DNA of 60,675 nucleotides, taken from contig CACJEN010000006.1 in assembly GCA_902592445.1 (NCBI GenBank), positions 1-60,675 of the forward strand, given 5' to 3'. Shown one piece after another: positions 16,983 to 27,004 of the stretch. The stretch is from an uncultured Pelagibacteraceae bacterium. GTDB lineage: Bacteria > Pseudomonadota > Alphaproteobacteria > Pelagibacterales > Pelagibacteraceae. Each line of letters begins with the position of its first letter. The stretch's first letter is position 1. The position numbers were made by a program, and so were the translations under genes. The notes beneath the pieces are model-generated. The model ran no database searches. It worked only from the letters and a program-made list of their open reading frames with translations, and was not told the DNA's origin.

Positions 16983-19900
16983 ATGAGATTTAAATTAATA
17001 TTATTAAAGATAATTTTATCGCTGTTTTTTACTTCAAGTAATGCTATTGCGAAAAATCTACCACCAGGATCTGGTATAAGTGATGTGCCTGCTAATGTAT
17101 TAATTCTATTAGATAAATCTGGAAGTATGAGCGCAAGAATGACGGGTGGTGCTTCTACACAGTATCCTGTCGCAGTTGCTTATGATACCAATGGAGATGT
17201 ATTTATAGGGAGTAATACCGACGGTATAAAAAAATTTGATTATTCTACAAATACATTAGATGCGAATTGGGCAAGTAATGGTAGTCACATGAGCTGGTCT
17301 ACATCAATTTGCTATTCATATAATATAAGGGGCATGGCGTATCACGGTGGATATATTTATGTTGCATCATTTTATTCTCCATACATTTACAGGTTGGATG
17401 TAACTACAGGTGCATGTGATATGATGAATAATAGAATATACCATAGATATCCAAGATCATTAGATATAAGAAATAATAAATTGTATGTTGTGGGTAACGA
17501 AGGAACAGGTGTATATGATCTATCACAATCCACTTTTCCAAGAATACAATTATATAAGAGTGGAAGTTATGTGAGGTATACCGAAGTGATGACTACAGAT
17601 CAGTCAGGATCTCATATTTATTGGTATTACAACAACAGAATTTATACTCATAAATTAAATGCTAATGGGACAATTAATACGAACATATTTGCTCAACCAG
17701 GGTATTCGTCTCTAGGATTTGTAAGGCAAGTGGATGCTCATCCAACTGATGACAATGTTTTCTACGTTTCAAGATGGAATAATCATGCACTAACAAAAAT
17801 TACATATACCAGTAGTAATAAACAAGCTTTCAGGCAGACTAAAACTGTAGGACGATGCTGCAATGGAACTAGCAATGCGTCTACACAGTACTTCTATTAC
17901 CCATGGGCTGTATCTGTAGACACGACGAATAATAGAGTTATGGGAAGTTCTTACTATGGAAGCACAGTTGTAGCATATGACTTGAATCTAAATTGGATAA
18001 AAAATTTTGGTGCTTCACCAAAAACTCGAATGCAGGGAGCTCATGAAGCAATAAAAGCAATTGTAACAGACTCGTCATTAACAGCTGGTGTAAATTTTGG
18101 TTTTGCTTACTGGTCATCAGGTGGCTGGTGGTGGTGGGGTAGCAGTTCCTCATATGGTTTCACTAATTGGACAGGTAATATTACAACTGGACGTGCCACT
18201 CCATGTAATTCCTCAAATTGTTTAACTGTTAGAGCCCATAAACAAGGGGCACAAAGAATTAATTCGACTATTTCCAGTGTTCAGCCTGGAGGTGGTACTG
18301 ATGCATTAGCCTGGGCACAGATTGGAGAACAATATTACTTGCACAATAAGTTCTCACCTATTGATAAAAATCTAAGTTGTCAAAATAGTTATCTTTTAGT
18401 TATTGGAGATGGACAATGGGGTAATCATTCTAATGCAAAACAAAAAGTGGCAAAATTGTTAAGTCAACATAAAATAAAAACATTTACTGTTGCATACGGA
18501 GGTGGACTTGGTTCTGGAATAAATAACTTTAATGATATGGCTCAAGCTGGAGGAACTAATAGTGTAATTGTTGCAAATACAACGGCATCTTTAAAATCAC
18601 AACTTAAAGCAGCAATTTCACAAATTATTGCATCTAAGTTATCGTTTACTGCACCCGCTATTACAGCAACAATTGAAAAAGGTGGATCATTATTCCAAGC
18701 ACAATTTGATTATGTACAAAATAAAGAGTGGCAAGGAACTTTAACAAGAACAGCCATAAGTTCAAGTGGAGTAATTGATGTAAATGATGCAGGTAACTGG
18801 AGTGCTGCAAAAATGCTACCTGCTCCATCAAGTAGAAAGATTTGGACTGAAATTCAAGGAAAAGACTACAAAACTGACTATAATAATTTTATAGACTCTA
18901 ATTTCACTCAAATAAATTCATTATTTCAACTAACTAACAATGAAGTTCCTGACTACCATAGTAAATCTAGCAATCCAAGTAACACACAAAGATGTAAAAA
19001 TACTTCAGGTGTCGCTAATGGAAATGACGATGATATTAAGGGTCTAATTAATTTTGTAAGAGGACAAGATTATTTTGATTATGATGGTGACTGCAATTTA
19101 ACAGAAACTAGAGATAATCCTTTAGGAGATATTTATCACTCAGAAATGGTGGTGGTTGGTAATCCAAGTGCAGAAACTGCATTTGTTGGAACTAATCAAG
19201 AAGCTTACTTTAGATCCATAAATGGTTATGATGCTTGGGCGGCATCTACAACTAGAGATGAAATGATTTATGTTGGGGCAAACGATGGAATGCTTCATGC
19301 ATTTAATTCCAAAACAGGAAAAGAGGAATGGGCTTTTGTACCACCGTTTGTTGCTGTAAATATGCCAAACATGGTCAATGTAAATTTAAATAGATCAGGT
19401 GTTGGTGGGTCTAACGCCATCTATGGGGTTGATGGGTCACCAGTGGTTCATGATATGTATTTCAAAAGTGCTTATGACACAGCAAAAAAATGGCATACCA
19501 TAATGATGGTGCCTTATGGAAGAGGTGGTCCAGGTTTTTCAGTTCTTGATGTTACAAATCCAAAAAAACCACTTCACTTATATTCAGTTTTAAATGATCA
19601 CGTGCAACACAACGTTCACGTTATGGATCATAATGGTAATGTGACTACTAATCCTTATATAGCCACATCTTATGGGATGGGTTCATTGCCAGATTCAATA
19701 CAAGTAGAAGATAACGCGCAAAACGGTACTGGTGCTGAAGTTTGTGACTCAACTGGTAATAATAGATGTTTTAAATCAAAAATATGGAGATTGCCTTCAG
19801 AATTACAAAATGTATCTGCTTCAGATTTAACTATCCAATATAAAGGGAAAGCTTACACTGGATTTTCAGTTAGCAAATTCACGTCAGGTACATATAACGG

Positions 19901-21110
19901 GCAATCGTATATACGTTTTAATGATACAATGTATTATTATGGTTATAACCCAACTAATGCAGCAACTTCAGATGTTGGAATATATGTAAAACCAGGTTCA
20001 GCCTTGACAGGAGTTCAATCTCCAAAAGAATATGATTACAGTCAATTAGGTGAAACTTGGGCGTCACCTAGAATATTTAGGATGCCAAATACTGGTGCGG
20101 GCGACAGCAATCCAGCAGACGATATTTATGTAGCTGTCATGGGTGGTGGATTTGGTGCTCAACACTCTGGCTTTGGATCTAATTTAACAATTGTAAATCT
20201 AGAAGATACTACGTATCCAGGAAAACTTGAAAAAGTAATTCCAATTGAGGATTTAGTATCGAGTGATATTATTAACTCAACTCCTGGAACACCTGTTGTC
20301 ATTACGCCAGATACTGCAAGAGGTATTACTTACAGAGGAGCGCTTGTTTATTTAAGTGATTTAGAAGGTAAGATTACTAAATTTAATTTAACGAATATGT
20401 CTGATGATGGTAAAGGGAATGCCATTAAAATGTATGATAGTACAACATTATTTACAGCAGGATCAAACTCGACAAATGGACGATATATGTACCATGCAAT
20501 GGATGCAACAGTTGGACAGACAACAAATTCACTGTGGTTATATGCTGGAACAGGAGATTATGAGAGAATTGGTGATACTTCTGCAGGAGTTCAAAATTTA
20601 ATGCTAGGTATTGCTGATCCAAATTATCCAAGATATCAAGAGGTAAGTACGCCTACAAAAGCTATTGATCTAACAAGATGTAAAAATACTACTAACGATA
20701 CAACGGGTGCAAGCTGTCCAAATCTACAAAAAGATATGGGATGGTATGCTGTTTTACCTAATAAACAAAAAGTAACTGCTGAACCATCAGTTTCTAGTGG
20801 ATTAGTTTATTTCCCAATTTATCAACCTTCTTCATCAGTTAATAAATGTAGTTTAGGTGACGCCTTTATTTGTGCAGCAGATGATGAATGTGGAACTAAC
20901 TTCTCATCGAGATTAGGTAAGAAAAGACAAACTTCTGATCAATGTTTCTATGTTGGACAAGGGGTTTTATCAAGAATTGTATTCTTTGCCGGTAAACTAT
21001 TTGCAAACATTGCTGGTCAATCTACACAAAGCAAAAAGGACCTGGTAACATTAGATGCAGCATCTGGAGATGTAAGCACTTACAGAAGTTCATGGAGACA
21101 TAACTTCTAG
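16983..21110 (+). CDS. pilY1: PilY1-like pilus tip protein with a propeller inserted in its vWA domain
   Basis: 1375 residues with a signal peptide (cleavage near residue 24). A von Willebrand A domain opens with NVLILLDKSGSMS (MIDAS DxSxS at 44-48), then is interrupted at about 55-340 by NHL-like repeats of the type YPVAVAYDTNGDVFIGS, IRGMAYHGGYIYVAS, YPWAVSVDTTNNRVMGS. It resumes with RMQGAHEAIKAIV (about 348), the GGTDALAWA threonine loop and the closing vWA sheet. A Ca-binding-like DYDGDCNLTETRDN loop (about 698) precedes the C-terminal PilY1 propeller, with GANDGMLHAFNSKTGKEEW. PilY1 sits at the pilus tip and acts in assembly, adhesion and surface sensing. The gene converges on a prepilin gene (6 nt apart). 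Confidence 0.92.
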   Translation: MRFKLILLKIILSLFFTSSNAIAKNLPPGSGISDVPANVLILLDKSGSMSARMTGGASTQYPVAVAYDTNGDVFIGSNTDGIKKFDYSTNTLDANWASNGSHMSWSTSICYSYNIRGMAYHGGYIYVASFYSPYIYRLDVTTGACDMMNNRIYHRYPRSLDIRNNKLYVVGNEGTGVYDLSQSTFPRIQLYKSGSYVRYTEVMTTDQSGSHIYWYYNNRIYTHKLNANGTINTNIFAQPGYSSLGFVRQVDAHPTDDNVFYVSRWNNHALTKITYTSSNKQAFRQTKTVGRCCNGTSNASTQYFYYPWAVSVDTTNNRVMGSSYYGSTVVAYDLNLNWIKNFGASPKTRMQGAHEAIKAIVTDSSLTAGVNFGFAYWSSGGWWWWGSSSSYGFTNWTGNITTGRATPCNSSNCLTVRAHKQGAQRINSTISSVQPGGGTDALAWAQIGEQYYLHNKFSPIDKNLSCQNSYLLVIGDGQWGNHSNAKQKVAKLLSQHKIKTFTVAYGGGLGSGINNFNDMAQAGGTNSVIVANTTASLKSQLKAAISQIIASKLSFTAPAITATIEKGGSLFQAQFDYVQNKEWQGTLTRTAISSSGVIDVNDAGNWSAAKMLPAPSSRKIWTEIQGKDYKTDYNNFIDSNFTQINSLFQLTNNEVPDYHSKSSNPSNTQRCKNTSGVANGNDDDIKGLINFVRGQDYFDYDGDCNLTETRDNPLGDIYHSEMVVVGNPSAETAFVGTNQEAYFRSINGYDAWAASTTRDEMIYVGANDGMLHAFNSKTGKEEWAFVPPFVAVNMPNMVNVNLNRSGVGGSNAIYGVDGSPVVHDMYFKSAYDTAKKWHTIMMVPYGRGGPGFSVLDVTNPKKPLHLYSVLNDHVQHNVHVMDHNGNVTTNPYIATSYGMGSLPDSIQVEDNAQNGTGAEVCDSTGNNRCFKSKIWRLPSELQNVSASDLTIQYKGKAYTGFSVSKFTSGTYNGQSYIRFNDTMYYYGYNPTNAATSDVGIYVKPGSALTGVQSPKEYDYSQLGETWASPRIFRMPNTGAGDSNPADDIYVAVMGGGFGAQHSGFGSNLTIVNLEDTTYPGKLEKVIPIEDLVSSDIINSTPGTPVVITPDTARGITYRGALVYLSDLEGKITKFNLTNMSDDGKGNAIKMYDSTTLFTAGSNSTNGRYMYHAMDATVGQTTNSLWLYAGTGDYERIGDTSAGVQNLMLGIADPNYPRYQEVSTPTKAIDLTRCKNTTNDTTGASCPNLQKDMGWYAVLPNKQKVTAEPSVSSGLVYFPIYQPSSSVNKCSLGDAFICAADDECGTNFSSRLGKKRQTSDQCFYVGQGVLSRIVFFAGKLFANIAGQSTQSKKDLVTLDAASGDVSTYRSSWRHNF

Positions 21111-21116
21111 ATATTA

Positions 21117-21644
21117 TTAATTTTCAAAATATACAAATTCTTCTATTATATTATCACCTGAACATGGCTCTTTAATACATGTCATAAAATTTAATCTAGC
21201 CTTTCCTCCAACATTTCCTGTTGACGATATATTTACCTGTCCAACAGTATAACCAAATCCTGATCTTGCTCCAGGTGCACTGGTATTATATGGATTCTTG
21301 AAACTTTTTAAAACCCCCCAGTCATAGCCACCAGATCTATATGCTTTTACATTAACTAATGCTTCTGCAACTTTTTGTGCACCCAACCCGGCAGGATGAA
21401 AAACATTAACACCATAAGTATTATTACAAATTACATGCCCTTCCATAATACTGTTTTCTCCCATCACACATTTCATTAACTCAGCTTTGGTATATTTAAT
21501 TGCTTGTTTATGATTGTTTCTTACAGCTTTTTTTTTTGCTTCACTTGTATAACCGCTATAAGCAACAACACCCACGGCAGCGAGAACACCAATAATTGCC
21601 ACCACGACTAAGAGTTCTATTAATGTAAAACCATTTTTTCTCAT
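21117..21644 (-). CDS. Third type IV prepilin
   Basis: 175 residues. A very short leader (MRKNG) precedes FTLIELLVVVAIIGVLAAVGVVAYSGYTSEAKKKA, nearly identical to the prepilin at 3729 through the assembly helix. The globular part diverges, with Cys at KCVMGE, VICNN and the final CIKEPC pair for a D-loop. It is oriented toward pilY1, far from the other pilins, and its neighbour downstream on the same strand is the transglutaminase operon's 3' end (upstream in transcription is the transglutaminase gene). It may be an alternative or minor subunit. Shared helix with divergent head is the usual sign of pilin paralogues. Confidence 0.92.
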   Translation of the reverse strand: MRKNGFTLIELLVVVAIIGVLAAVGVVAYSGYTSEAKKKAVRNNHKQAIKYTKAELMKCVMGENSIMEGHVICNNTYGVNVFHPAGLGAQKVAEALVNVKAYRSGGYDWGVLKSFKNPYNTSAPGARSGFGYTVGQVNISSTGNVGGKARLNFMTCIKEPCSGDNIIEEFVYFEN

Positions 21645-21663
21645 AAAATTTTTATAGAATACT

Positions 21664-23526
21664 TTAATTTGAATACTTTAGAATTTCAAATGTATAAAAT
21701 AATTTTTGATATTTGATTTTTTTTTCGTTTGGAAATTTACTAAATATTTCTTGATGAGTATCAGAATAAAGTAAATTGTATTTATTTTTAAATCTCCAGA
21801 TAAGTAAGTTTACCATTATTTGAGTTATTGTTTTTTTATTAAATAAAAATAAAAGTCTCACAAAAATAAATAATGCTATAGGAGCAAATATCCACAGAAA
21901 GACTTTTGAGAATTTGAAATTAAATAAGTCCTCAATAAAAGACTGCCTTTGAGTATTATCATAAGAGAGTAGATGCTGTGTCCAAACAAAATCTGCATAA
22001 TTGATGTAATAACCAATATACTTAAACATTTTTAAACTAATAAAATTGTCAGATGTTTTGTTGTTATTAAATAAGTCATTTAGAGTGTTTCGAACATTTT
22101 CAGCAGGAATAAACCTTGTAGGATCTACCCTAACCCATCCTTCATTTTCAAACCAAACTTCAGCCCAAGCGTGCGTATCTTTTTGCCTAAATACATAGAA
22201 ATTACCAATATCATTTAAATCACCGCCCAAGTAACCAGAAACTATTCTGCTTGGTATGTTTGCTAATCTTGCAAGTAAAACAAATGTTCCTGCAAAATAC
22301 TCACAGTAGCCTTCTTTATCTTTTAAGAAAAAATCAGAATAACTATTTCCAGATAAATTTTCTGGACTTAAGTTATAATAATAGCTTCCATTAGAAAAAG
22401 TTTGAAGAATGATGTCCAAATATTCTTTATCAGTTCTATTATGTTTATTTTCTTCAGCCCAGTTTTTAAGATCCTTTGATACAGTATCTGGAAGAAGTGT
22501 ATAATAATCCAATAATCCAAAATACAATTCCTGATCAGGTTTATATTTTGAAAATTCTAGTTTTTTTTTTCTATCAATTGGATTTCTACTTGTGAAATTT
22601 TGATTAAATGGATTTTCCATGATTGTATTGTCGTTAGTTATCAATTTAGAATTTGATAAACTTGGAATCCATTTTCCCTTATAAGGCTCTAAAATTATTT
22701 CATAAGTTTCCCCTTTATTTTGACCTTTGTTAATCTTGATATGATTTTTAAAAGTATTATACATATAGATATTGGATGTGGGTCTCCAAGATTTATTTTT
22801 TTCCATGTAATCAAAAATTTTCACCCTAAAATAAAGTTCATCTTTTTGATAATTTTTATTTATTAGTGTAAAAACTGGCTCCTCTGAATTTGAAAACTCT
22901 CTAAATGATCCAAGATTTATGCTATCAGGTATACCAAGTGAACTTGCTGATGGATCAAACAGTCTAAAGTTCACTTCTGCTCTTGGGAATAATAAATAAA
23001 AAATGATTATAAATGGGAAAATACTTAAACCAAATCCCAAATATTTTAGAATATTTTTAAAATTAAAATCCATAACTTCTTTTTGTTGAACAAGATACAT
23101 ATTGATAATAGATAAAATAATAATTGTTAAAGCGGTTGCAGAACTAAAAAGATCTTGTCCTTTAATTAAGCTTGCAACAGCGACAACCATTGCAATTAAA
23201 CTAAAAGATAATTGGTTATTCTTTGTTATAATTTCAGAGTATTTTGCAATTAAGAGAACACCCAAACAATTTAAGAAAAATTCCTCCGAAAACACAAATT
23301 GGTTTAATCTTAATTGTATATAAATACCTAATAATCCATATCCACCGATTAATAAGTTTTTAAACCTGAATTTAAATTGAAGAAGAAAATAACTAATTAT
23401 AATTAAAGATACCCAAAATATTTTATTAACAAAACTAATGTCATTACCAATTGAAACTAAGCATAGAACCAAAATTAAAAAAGAGAGAACTTTTATATTG
23501 GATAATTTAAGACTGAACATTTGCAA
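21664..23526 (-). CDS. Membrane transglutaminase-like protein (TgpA/DUF3488 type)
   Basis: 620 residues. The N-terminal third is a bundle of about six membrane helices, one more helix lies near 540-560, and between them is an extracytoplasmic transglutaminase-like domain. Its Cys-His-Asp triad is visible: EGYCEYFAG (Cys about 406), DTHAWAEVW (His about 452) and VDPT (Asp about 467). Such proteins are encoded with MoxR ATPases and DUF58 proteins, as here. The substrate is unknown; the catalytic triad could act as a protease or cross-linker in the periplasm. It overlaps the DUF58 gene by 20 nt. It lies between a prepilin and pilD, but a pilus role is only suggested by position. Confidence 0.88.
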   Translation of the reverse strand: MQMFSLKLSNIKVLSFLILVLCLVSIGNDISFVNKIFWVSLIIISYFLLQFKFRFKNLLIGGYGLLGIYIQLRLNQFVFSEEFFLNCLGVLLIAKYSEIITKNNQLSFSLIAMVVAVASLIKGQDLFSSATALTIIILSIINMYLVQQKEVMDFNFKNILKYLGFGLSIFPFIIIFYLLFPRAEVNFRLFDPSASSLGIPDSINLGSFREFSNSEEPVFTLINKNYQKDELYFRVKIFDYMEKNKSWRPTSNIYMYNTFKNHIKINKGQNKGETYEIILEPYKGKWIPSLSNSKLITNDNTIMENPFNQNFTSRNPIDRKKKLEFSKYKPDQELYFGLLDYYTLLPDTVSKDLKNWAEENKHNRTDKEYLDIILQTFSNGSYYYNLSPENLSGNSYSDFFLKDKEGYCEYFAGTFVLLARLANIPSRIVSGYLGGDLNDIGNFYVFRQKDTHAWAEVWFENEGWVRVDPTRFIPAENVRNTLNDLFNNNKTSDNFISLKMFKYIGYYINYADFVWTQHLLSYDNTQRQSFIEDLFNFKFSKVFLWIFAPIALFIFVRLLFLFNKKTITQIMVNLLIWRFKNKYNLLYSDTHQEIFSKFPNEKKIKYQKLFYTFEILKYSN

Positions 23527-24430
23527 AATATTTTAGAATTTGATTGAGAGAACTTTTGTTTGATTTTAGATAAAAAATATTATCTTTATGTTTAACTGTA
23601 AGCTCTATTTTTTTATTAAAATAAAATTGAATGATGTAAGTTGCATAACTTAACAATAATTCAAAAGGTATTTTTGAATATTGATCTAAATCTAATATTA
23701 ATTTTAAATCTTTTTGAGGATCCATGAATTTTTTTATGTATTTTTTGTCTCTTATTGTCGATTTTTTCCAGGCAATTCTTGAAAAACTGTCCCCTCTTTT
23801 AAATTCTTCAATCCCATCAAAGTCATGATTTGCACTGTTTGGATTATTTATATTAAATTCATTTAAAAGATCATCTGTTGGTCGAATTGATTTTGGATAC
23901 ACATAAATAGAACTATTTAATTTGAAATACATTTTTGTTCTAATAACACCAAAAGGGTAGATTGATCTTAAACAAAAATTCTTAAATGAATAAGTTCCTC
24001 TCTCTTCAAATTTTAATGGTAAATTTAATTTATTTATTTTTTTTAAAAAATTAAAATTACCAATAATTTTATCGTTATAATCGATATCTATATTTAATTT
24101 TTTTTCATTTGACGAATTAGTAATATTTAGATTTAAATTTTCTTTTTTATCTGCTTCAATAAAATATTCTGTGATCTCATTAAAGTTGATATGACTGATA
24201 TTTTGATGAGAGATAAATATAGAAATAAAGAAAACAAAAAAAATGATTATAGATAATAATAATCCAAAATTATTTTCATAAAATACAGCTATTAAAAAAC
24301 AGAAAAAAATAAATAAACCCAATCCAAAACCATTTAGATTTGGATAAATATATATCTTTGTCCTATTTTTATAATTTAAACTTTGAATGAGTTTATTGTT
24401 AAAAAAACCTTTAACAGACTTTGCTATCAT
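23507..24430 (-). CDS. DUF58 membrane protein
   Basis: 307 residues. Two N-terminal membrane helices (about 35-75) precede a beta-rich region and the DUF58 signature DFDGIEEFKRGDSFSRIAWKKST (read in pieces DFDGIEEF and RGDSFSRIAWK), where GD.. R.I.W is the family hallmark. A vWA-like fold in DUF58 proteins is thought to work with MoxR AAA ATPases. The middle gene of moxR-DUF58-transglutaminase, it overlaps moxR by 4 nt and the transglutaminase by 20 nt. Function in this organism is not known. Confidence 0.87.
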   Translation of the reverse strand: MIAKSVKGFFNNKLIQSLNYKNRTKIYIYPNLNGFGLGLFIFFCFLIAVFYENNFGLLLSIIIFFVFFISIFISHQNISHINFNEITEYFIEADKKENLNLNITNSSNEKKLNIDIDYNDKIIGNFNFLKKINKLNLPLKFEERGTYSFKNFCLRSIYPFGVIRTKMYFKLNSSIYVYPKSIRPTDDLLNEFNINNPNSANHDFDGIEEFKRGDSFSRIAWKKSTIRDKKYIKKFMDPQKDLKLILDLDQYSKIPFELLLSYATYIIQFYFNKKIELTVKHKDNIFYLKSNKSSLNQILKYFANVQS

Positions 24431-25308
24431 TTTTTTATAGTAATTTTTTCTAATATTTCTTTCTTAACAAAATCGAATTTTTCATCCTGTTTTAAAAACT
24501 TGATTCTGTGTCTTAAAATATAGGGAAGTGTCTCTTTAACATCTTGGTGAGTTACATATTCTTTCTCATGAACTATTGCCCACCCTTTTGCAAGGTCAAT
24601 GATTTGTTTCAAGCATCTTGAAGATATATATATTTTTTGATCAAGAGATTGGATGGTTTGCTCTATTTCAATTACATATTTAAATATTTCATCACTCAAA
24701 TTGATTTTTGTTTTTTTAATTTTTAGTTCGTCCCAATTTATAGTGTTTGATTTAATATCATTAAAAACGATATCATTTTTCAGCATCATCACCTTTTCTT
24801 TATCATCTAACTCCGACAAGGAAAAAGAGATCATAAATCTATCTAGTTGAGAGTCAGGCAAAGTACTTGTTCCGGAAGAATCCATCGGGTTTTGTGTTGC
24901 AATAACAAAAAAAGGTTCTGGTAAATTATAAGTTACCCCATCAATTGAAACATTTTTTTCTTCCATTGCCTCTAAAAAAGCACTTTGAGACTTTGGGCTA
25001 CCTCTATTTAATTCATCTGCGAGAATTATATTTGTAAAAATAGGTCCCTTTTGAAAAGATAATTTATCGTTAGAGATAATGTTAAATCCCAGAATATCAC
25101 TTGGTAGTAAGTCTGAGGTAAACTGTATTCTCTTAAAACTGAAACCTAAGTTATGGGTTATAGATTTTGCAAAGGTTGTTTTGCCCGATCCTGGAAAATC
25201 TTCTATTAAAATACTTCCTTCGGATATGATAGCTGCTAATGTAAGTTTTATTTTTTCTTTATTACCAATAATAGTTTTTGAAATATTGTTTATTATGTCA
25301 TTATACAT
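24427..25308 (-). CDS. moxR: MoxR-family AAA ATPase
   Basis: 293 residues, the normal MoxR length. Walker A is DFPGSGKTTFAK, Walker B ILADELNRGSPKSQSAFL, sensor 1 FFVIATQNPMDSSGT, followed by the arginine finger region LPDSQLDRFMI, all typical of MoxR. These ATPases act as chaperones that load or remodel vWA/DUF58 partners. First of the three-gene unit with DUF58 and transglutaminase, it starts 1 nt after the end of the AsmA-like gene, so all four may be one transcript. Confidence 0.93.
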   Translation of the reverse strand: MYNDIINNISKTIIGNKEKIKLTLAAIISEGSILIEDFPGSGKTTFAKSITHNLGFSFKRIQFTSDLLPSDILGFNIISNDKLSFQKGPIFTNIILADELNRGSPKSQSAFLEAMEEKNVSIDGVTYNLPEPFFVIATQNPMDSSGTSTLPDSQLDRFMISFSLSELDDKEKVMMLKNDIVFNDIKSNTINWDELKIKKTKINLSDEIFKYVIEIEQTIQSLDQKIYISSRCLKQIIDLAKGWAIVHEKEYVTHQDVKETLPYILRHRIKFLKQDEKFDFVKKEILEKITIKK

Positions 25309-25309
25309 A

Positions 25310-26053
25310 TTAATTAATTAATTTTTTTAATTTATCCTTTAATTTGTCCTTATTTTTCTCTAATCCTTTTTTAATTTTGTCTTTAACCTTTTCCTCATTG
25401 ATATCTTTTAGTTTGTCTATTTTTTCTTTAACATTGCTTTTAAGAAACTTTTTTTTCACAGTTTCAGCAGCATCTTTAGAAAAATCTTTAATTATAGTTT
25501 TGTAACTTTTACTTTTTTGGGTATTTCCAACATTATTAAATTCCATATTTTTTAAAGAGACCGTTTGACTAATTTTTAAGTCAGGTGAGTTAACTGATAG
25601 TGCAATATTCTTAATATTTAATTTTTTTATGTTGAATTGTTTAGAACTTGATGATTCGTCATCATTTGAATCTATAGATTTATTTAATGATTTTACATTG
25701 TCATTAATTTTTGCTTTTTTAAGATTAAAATAATAATTGAATTCTATACCATCTAACTCAACACTACTTATTTCGACTATATTTGAAAATATAGATGAAG
25801 ATTTTAATTTTATAAAAGCATTTTCTATAGTTAATAGCTGGTTAGGAAAATTTTTGTTATTTACACTTATTTTTTTTATAACAGCTTCTCCTTTAAGATA
25901 ACTAATTTTTAAGTCATTTATTTCTGTTTTACGATCAATAGATGAAGAAATATTTTTCTCAAGAATTCCTTTAATTATCTTGTCTCCTACAAATTCAGAT
26001 AAAGTAAAAATAGATATAGCTAAAAATAAAACAAAAAATAATATTTTTTTCAT
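25310..26053 (-). CDS. AsmA-like/DUF748-like membrane-anchored periplasmic protein
   Basis: 247 residues. One N-terminal membrane helix, then a beta-rich stretch resembling the AsmA N-terminus: ISYLKGEAVIKKISVNN, LTIENAFIKLKSSSIF and VEISSVELDGIEFNYYFNL follow the amphipathic strand pattern of the AsmA/TamB group. The last 70 residues are a Lys-rich predicted coiled coil. Such proteins often sit in the envelope and affect lipid transport or outer-membrane assembly. The assignment is by pattern, moderate only. It lies 60 nt after pilD and just before moxR on the same strand. Confidence 0.6.
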   Translation of the reverse strand: MKKILFFVLFLAISIFTLSEFVGDKIIKGILEKNISSSIDRKTEINDLKISYLKGEAVIKKISVNNKNFPNQLLTIENAFIKLKSSSIFSNIVEISSVELDGIEFNYYFNLKKAKINDNVKSLNKSIDSNDDESSSSKQFNIKKLNIKNIALSVNSPDLKISQTVSLKNMEFNNVGNTQKSKSYKTIIKDFSKDAAETVKKKFLKSNVKEKIDKLKDINEEKVKDKIKKGLEKNKDKLKDKLKKLIN

Positions 26054-26113
26054 AAATTATTAAAACATTTTTTGTTAATAAAATCTATTTCGTAAGTATT
26101 CATATTGGGATAA

Positions 26114-26875
26114 TCAAAATAAAATAGATCTAAAATTATTTTCAAAAAGTAGATAAACTAATGTTCCAATTATAATATATGGACCAAATGGTATTTGAGT
26201 TGTCATTTTTTTTGAGTTTTTTATTAAATCTGGGATAACACTTAAAAGAGCAATAATTGATGAAAGAAATATTACAAAAGGTATAGAAATCCATCCGAAC
26301 CAAAAACCAATCACAGCAAATAATTTTGCATCACCTAATCCCATTCCTTCTTTTTTTCTAACCTGCTTGTAAAAAAATATTATTGACCAAATTATTCCAT
26401 ATCCAAATAAACCTCCAACAAGAGAATCTAAATAGTTTGGAAAAATTACATCAAGATTTGGAATAAAAGATTTTATAAATCCTAATACCATTAATGGAAA
26501 AGTTAACGAATTTGGAATAATAAAATGTTTTAGATCAATGAAAAAAATAATAATAAATATAATAGCTAAAATTATTAACAATAATGTAGTAAGGGAAATC
26601 CCATATAAATAGTAAATTGATAAAAAAGAAATTAAACTCAAAAATTCAACTAAGGTGTATTGGAATGAAATTGGTTTTTTGCACTGACGACATTTTCCTT
26701 TTAATAAAAGAAAGGAGATAATTGGAATATTATCTTTCCATGTGATTAGTTTTTTGCAATTTGGGCAGTATGATCTACCAGAGATAACCCCTTTACCCTC
26801 TGGTAAACGTAAAATACAAACATTTGCAAAACTTCCCCACAATGCACCTATTATAGCTACAAATATAAAATCCAC
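26114..26875 (-). CDS. pilD: Prepilin leader peptidase/N-methyltransferase PilD
   Basis: 253 residues. The cytoplasmic loop carries the paired CxxC zinc motifs (SYCPNCKKLITW and GKCRQCKKPISF) found in methylating peptidases. Two catalytic aspartates lie in DLKHFIIPN and GMGLGDAKLF, as in the aspartic PilD/GspO family, with about eight membrane helices. It cuts prepilin leaders after Gly and methylates the new N-terminus, serving the seven prepilin-like proteins in this window. It stands divergent from the GAF-PPM gene across a 170-nt gap. Confidence 0.95.
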   Translation of the reverse strand: MDFIFVAIIGALWGSFANVCILRLPEGKGVISGRSYCPNCKKLITWKDNIPIISFLLLKGKCRQCKKPISFQYTLVEFLSLISFLSIYYLYGISLTTLLLIILAIIFIIIFFIDLKHFIIPNSLTFPLMVLGFIKSFIPNLDVIFPNYLDSLVGGLFGYGIIWSIIFFYKQVRKKEGMGLGDAKLFAVIGFWFGWISIPFVIFLSSIIALLSVIPDLIKNSKKMTTQIPFGPYIIIGTLVYLLFENNFRSILF

Positions 26876-27004
26876 TGAAAATTTTTAACTAAAGTTTAAT
26901 ATTTGATGTTATTTCTATAAACCCATCAATAAGAAATTGAACCAATAAAACAGCATCGTGAAGGTGAATGTATAAATTAGGACTGTTTATAATTATCTCC
27001 ATTG

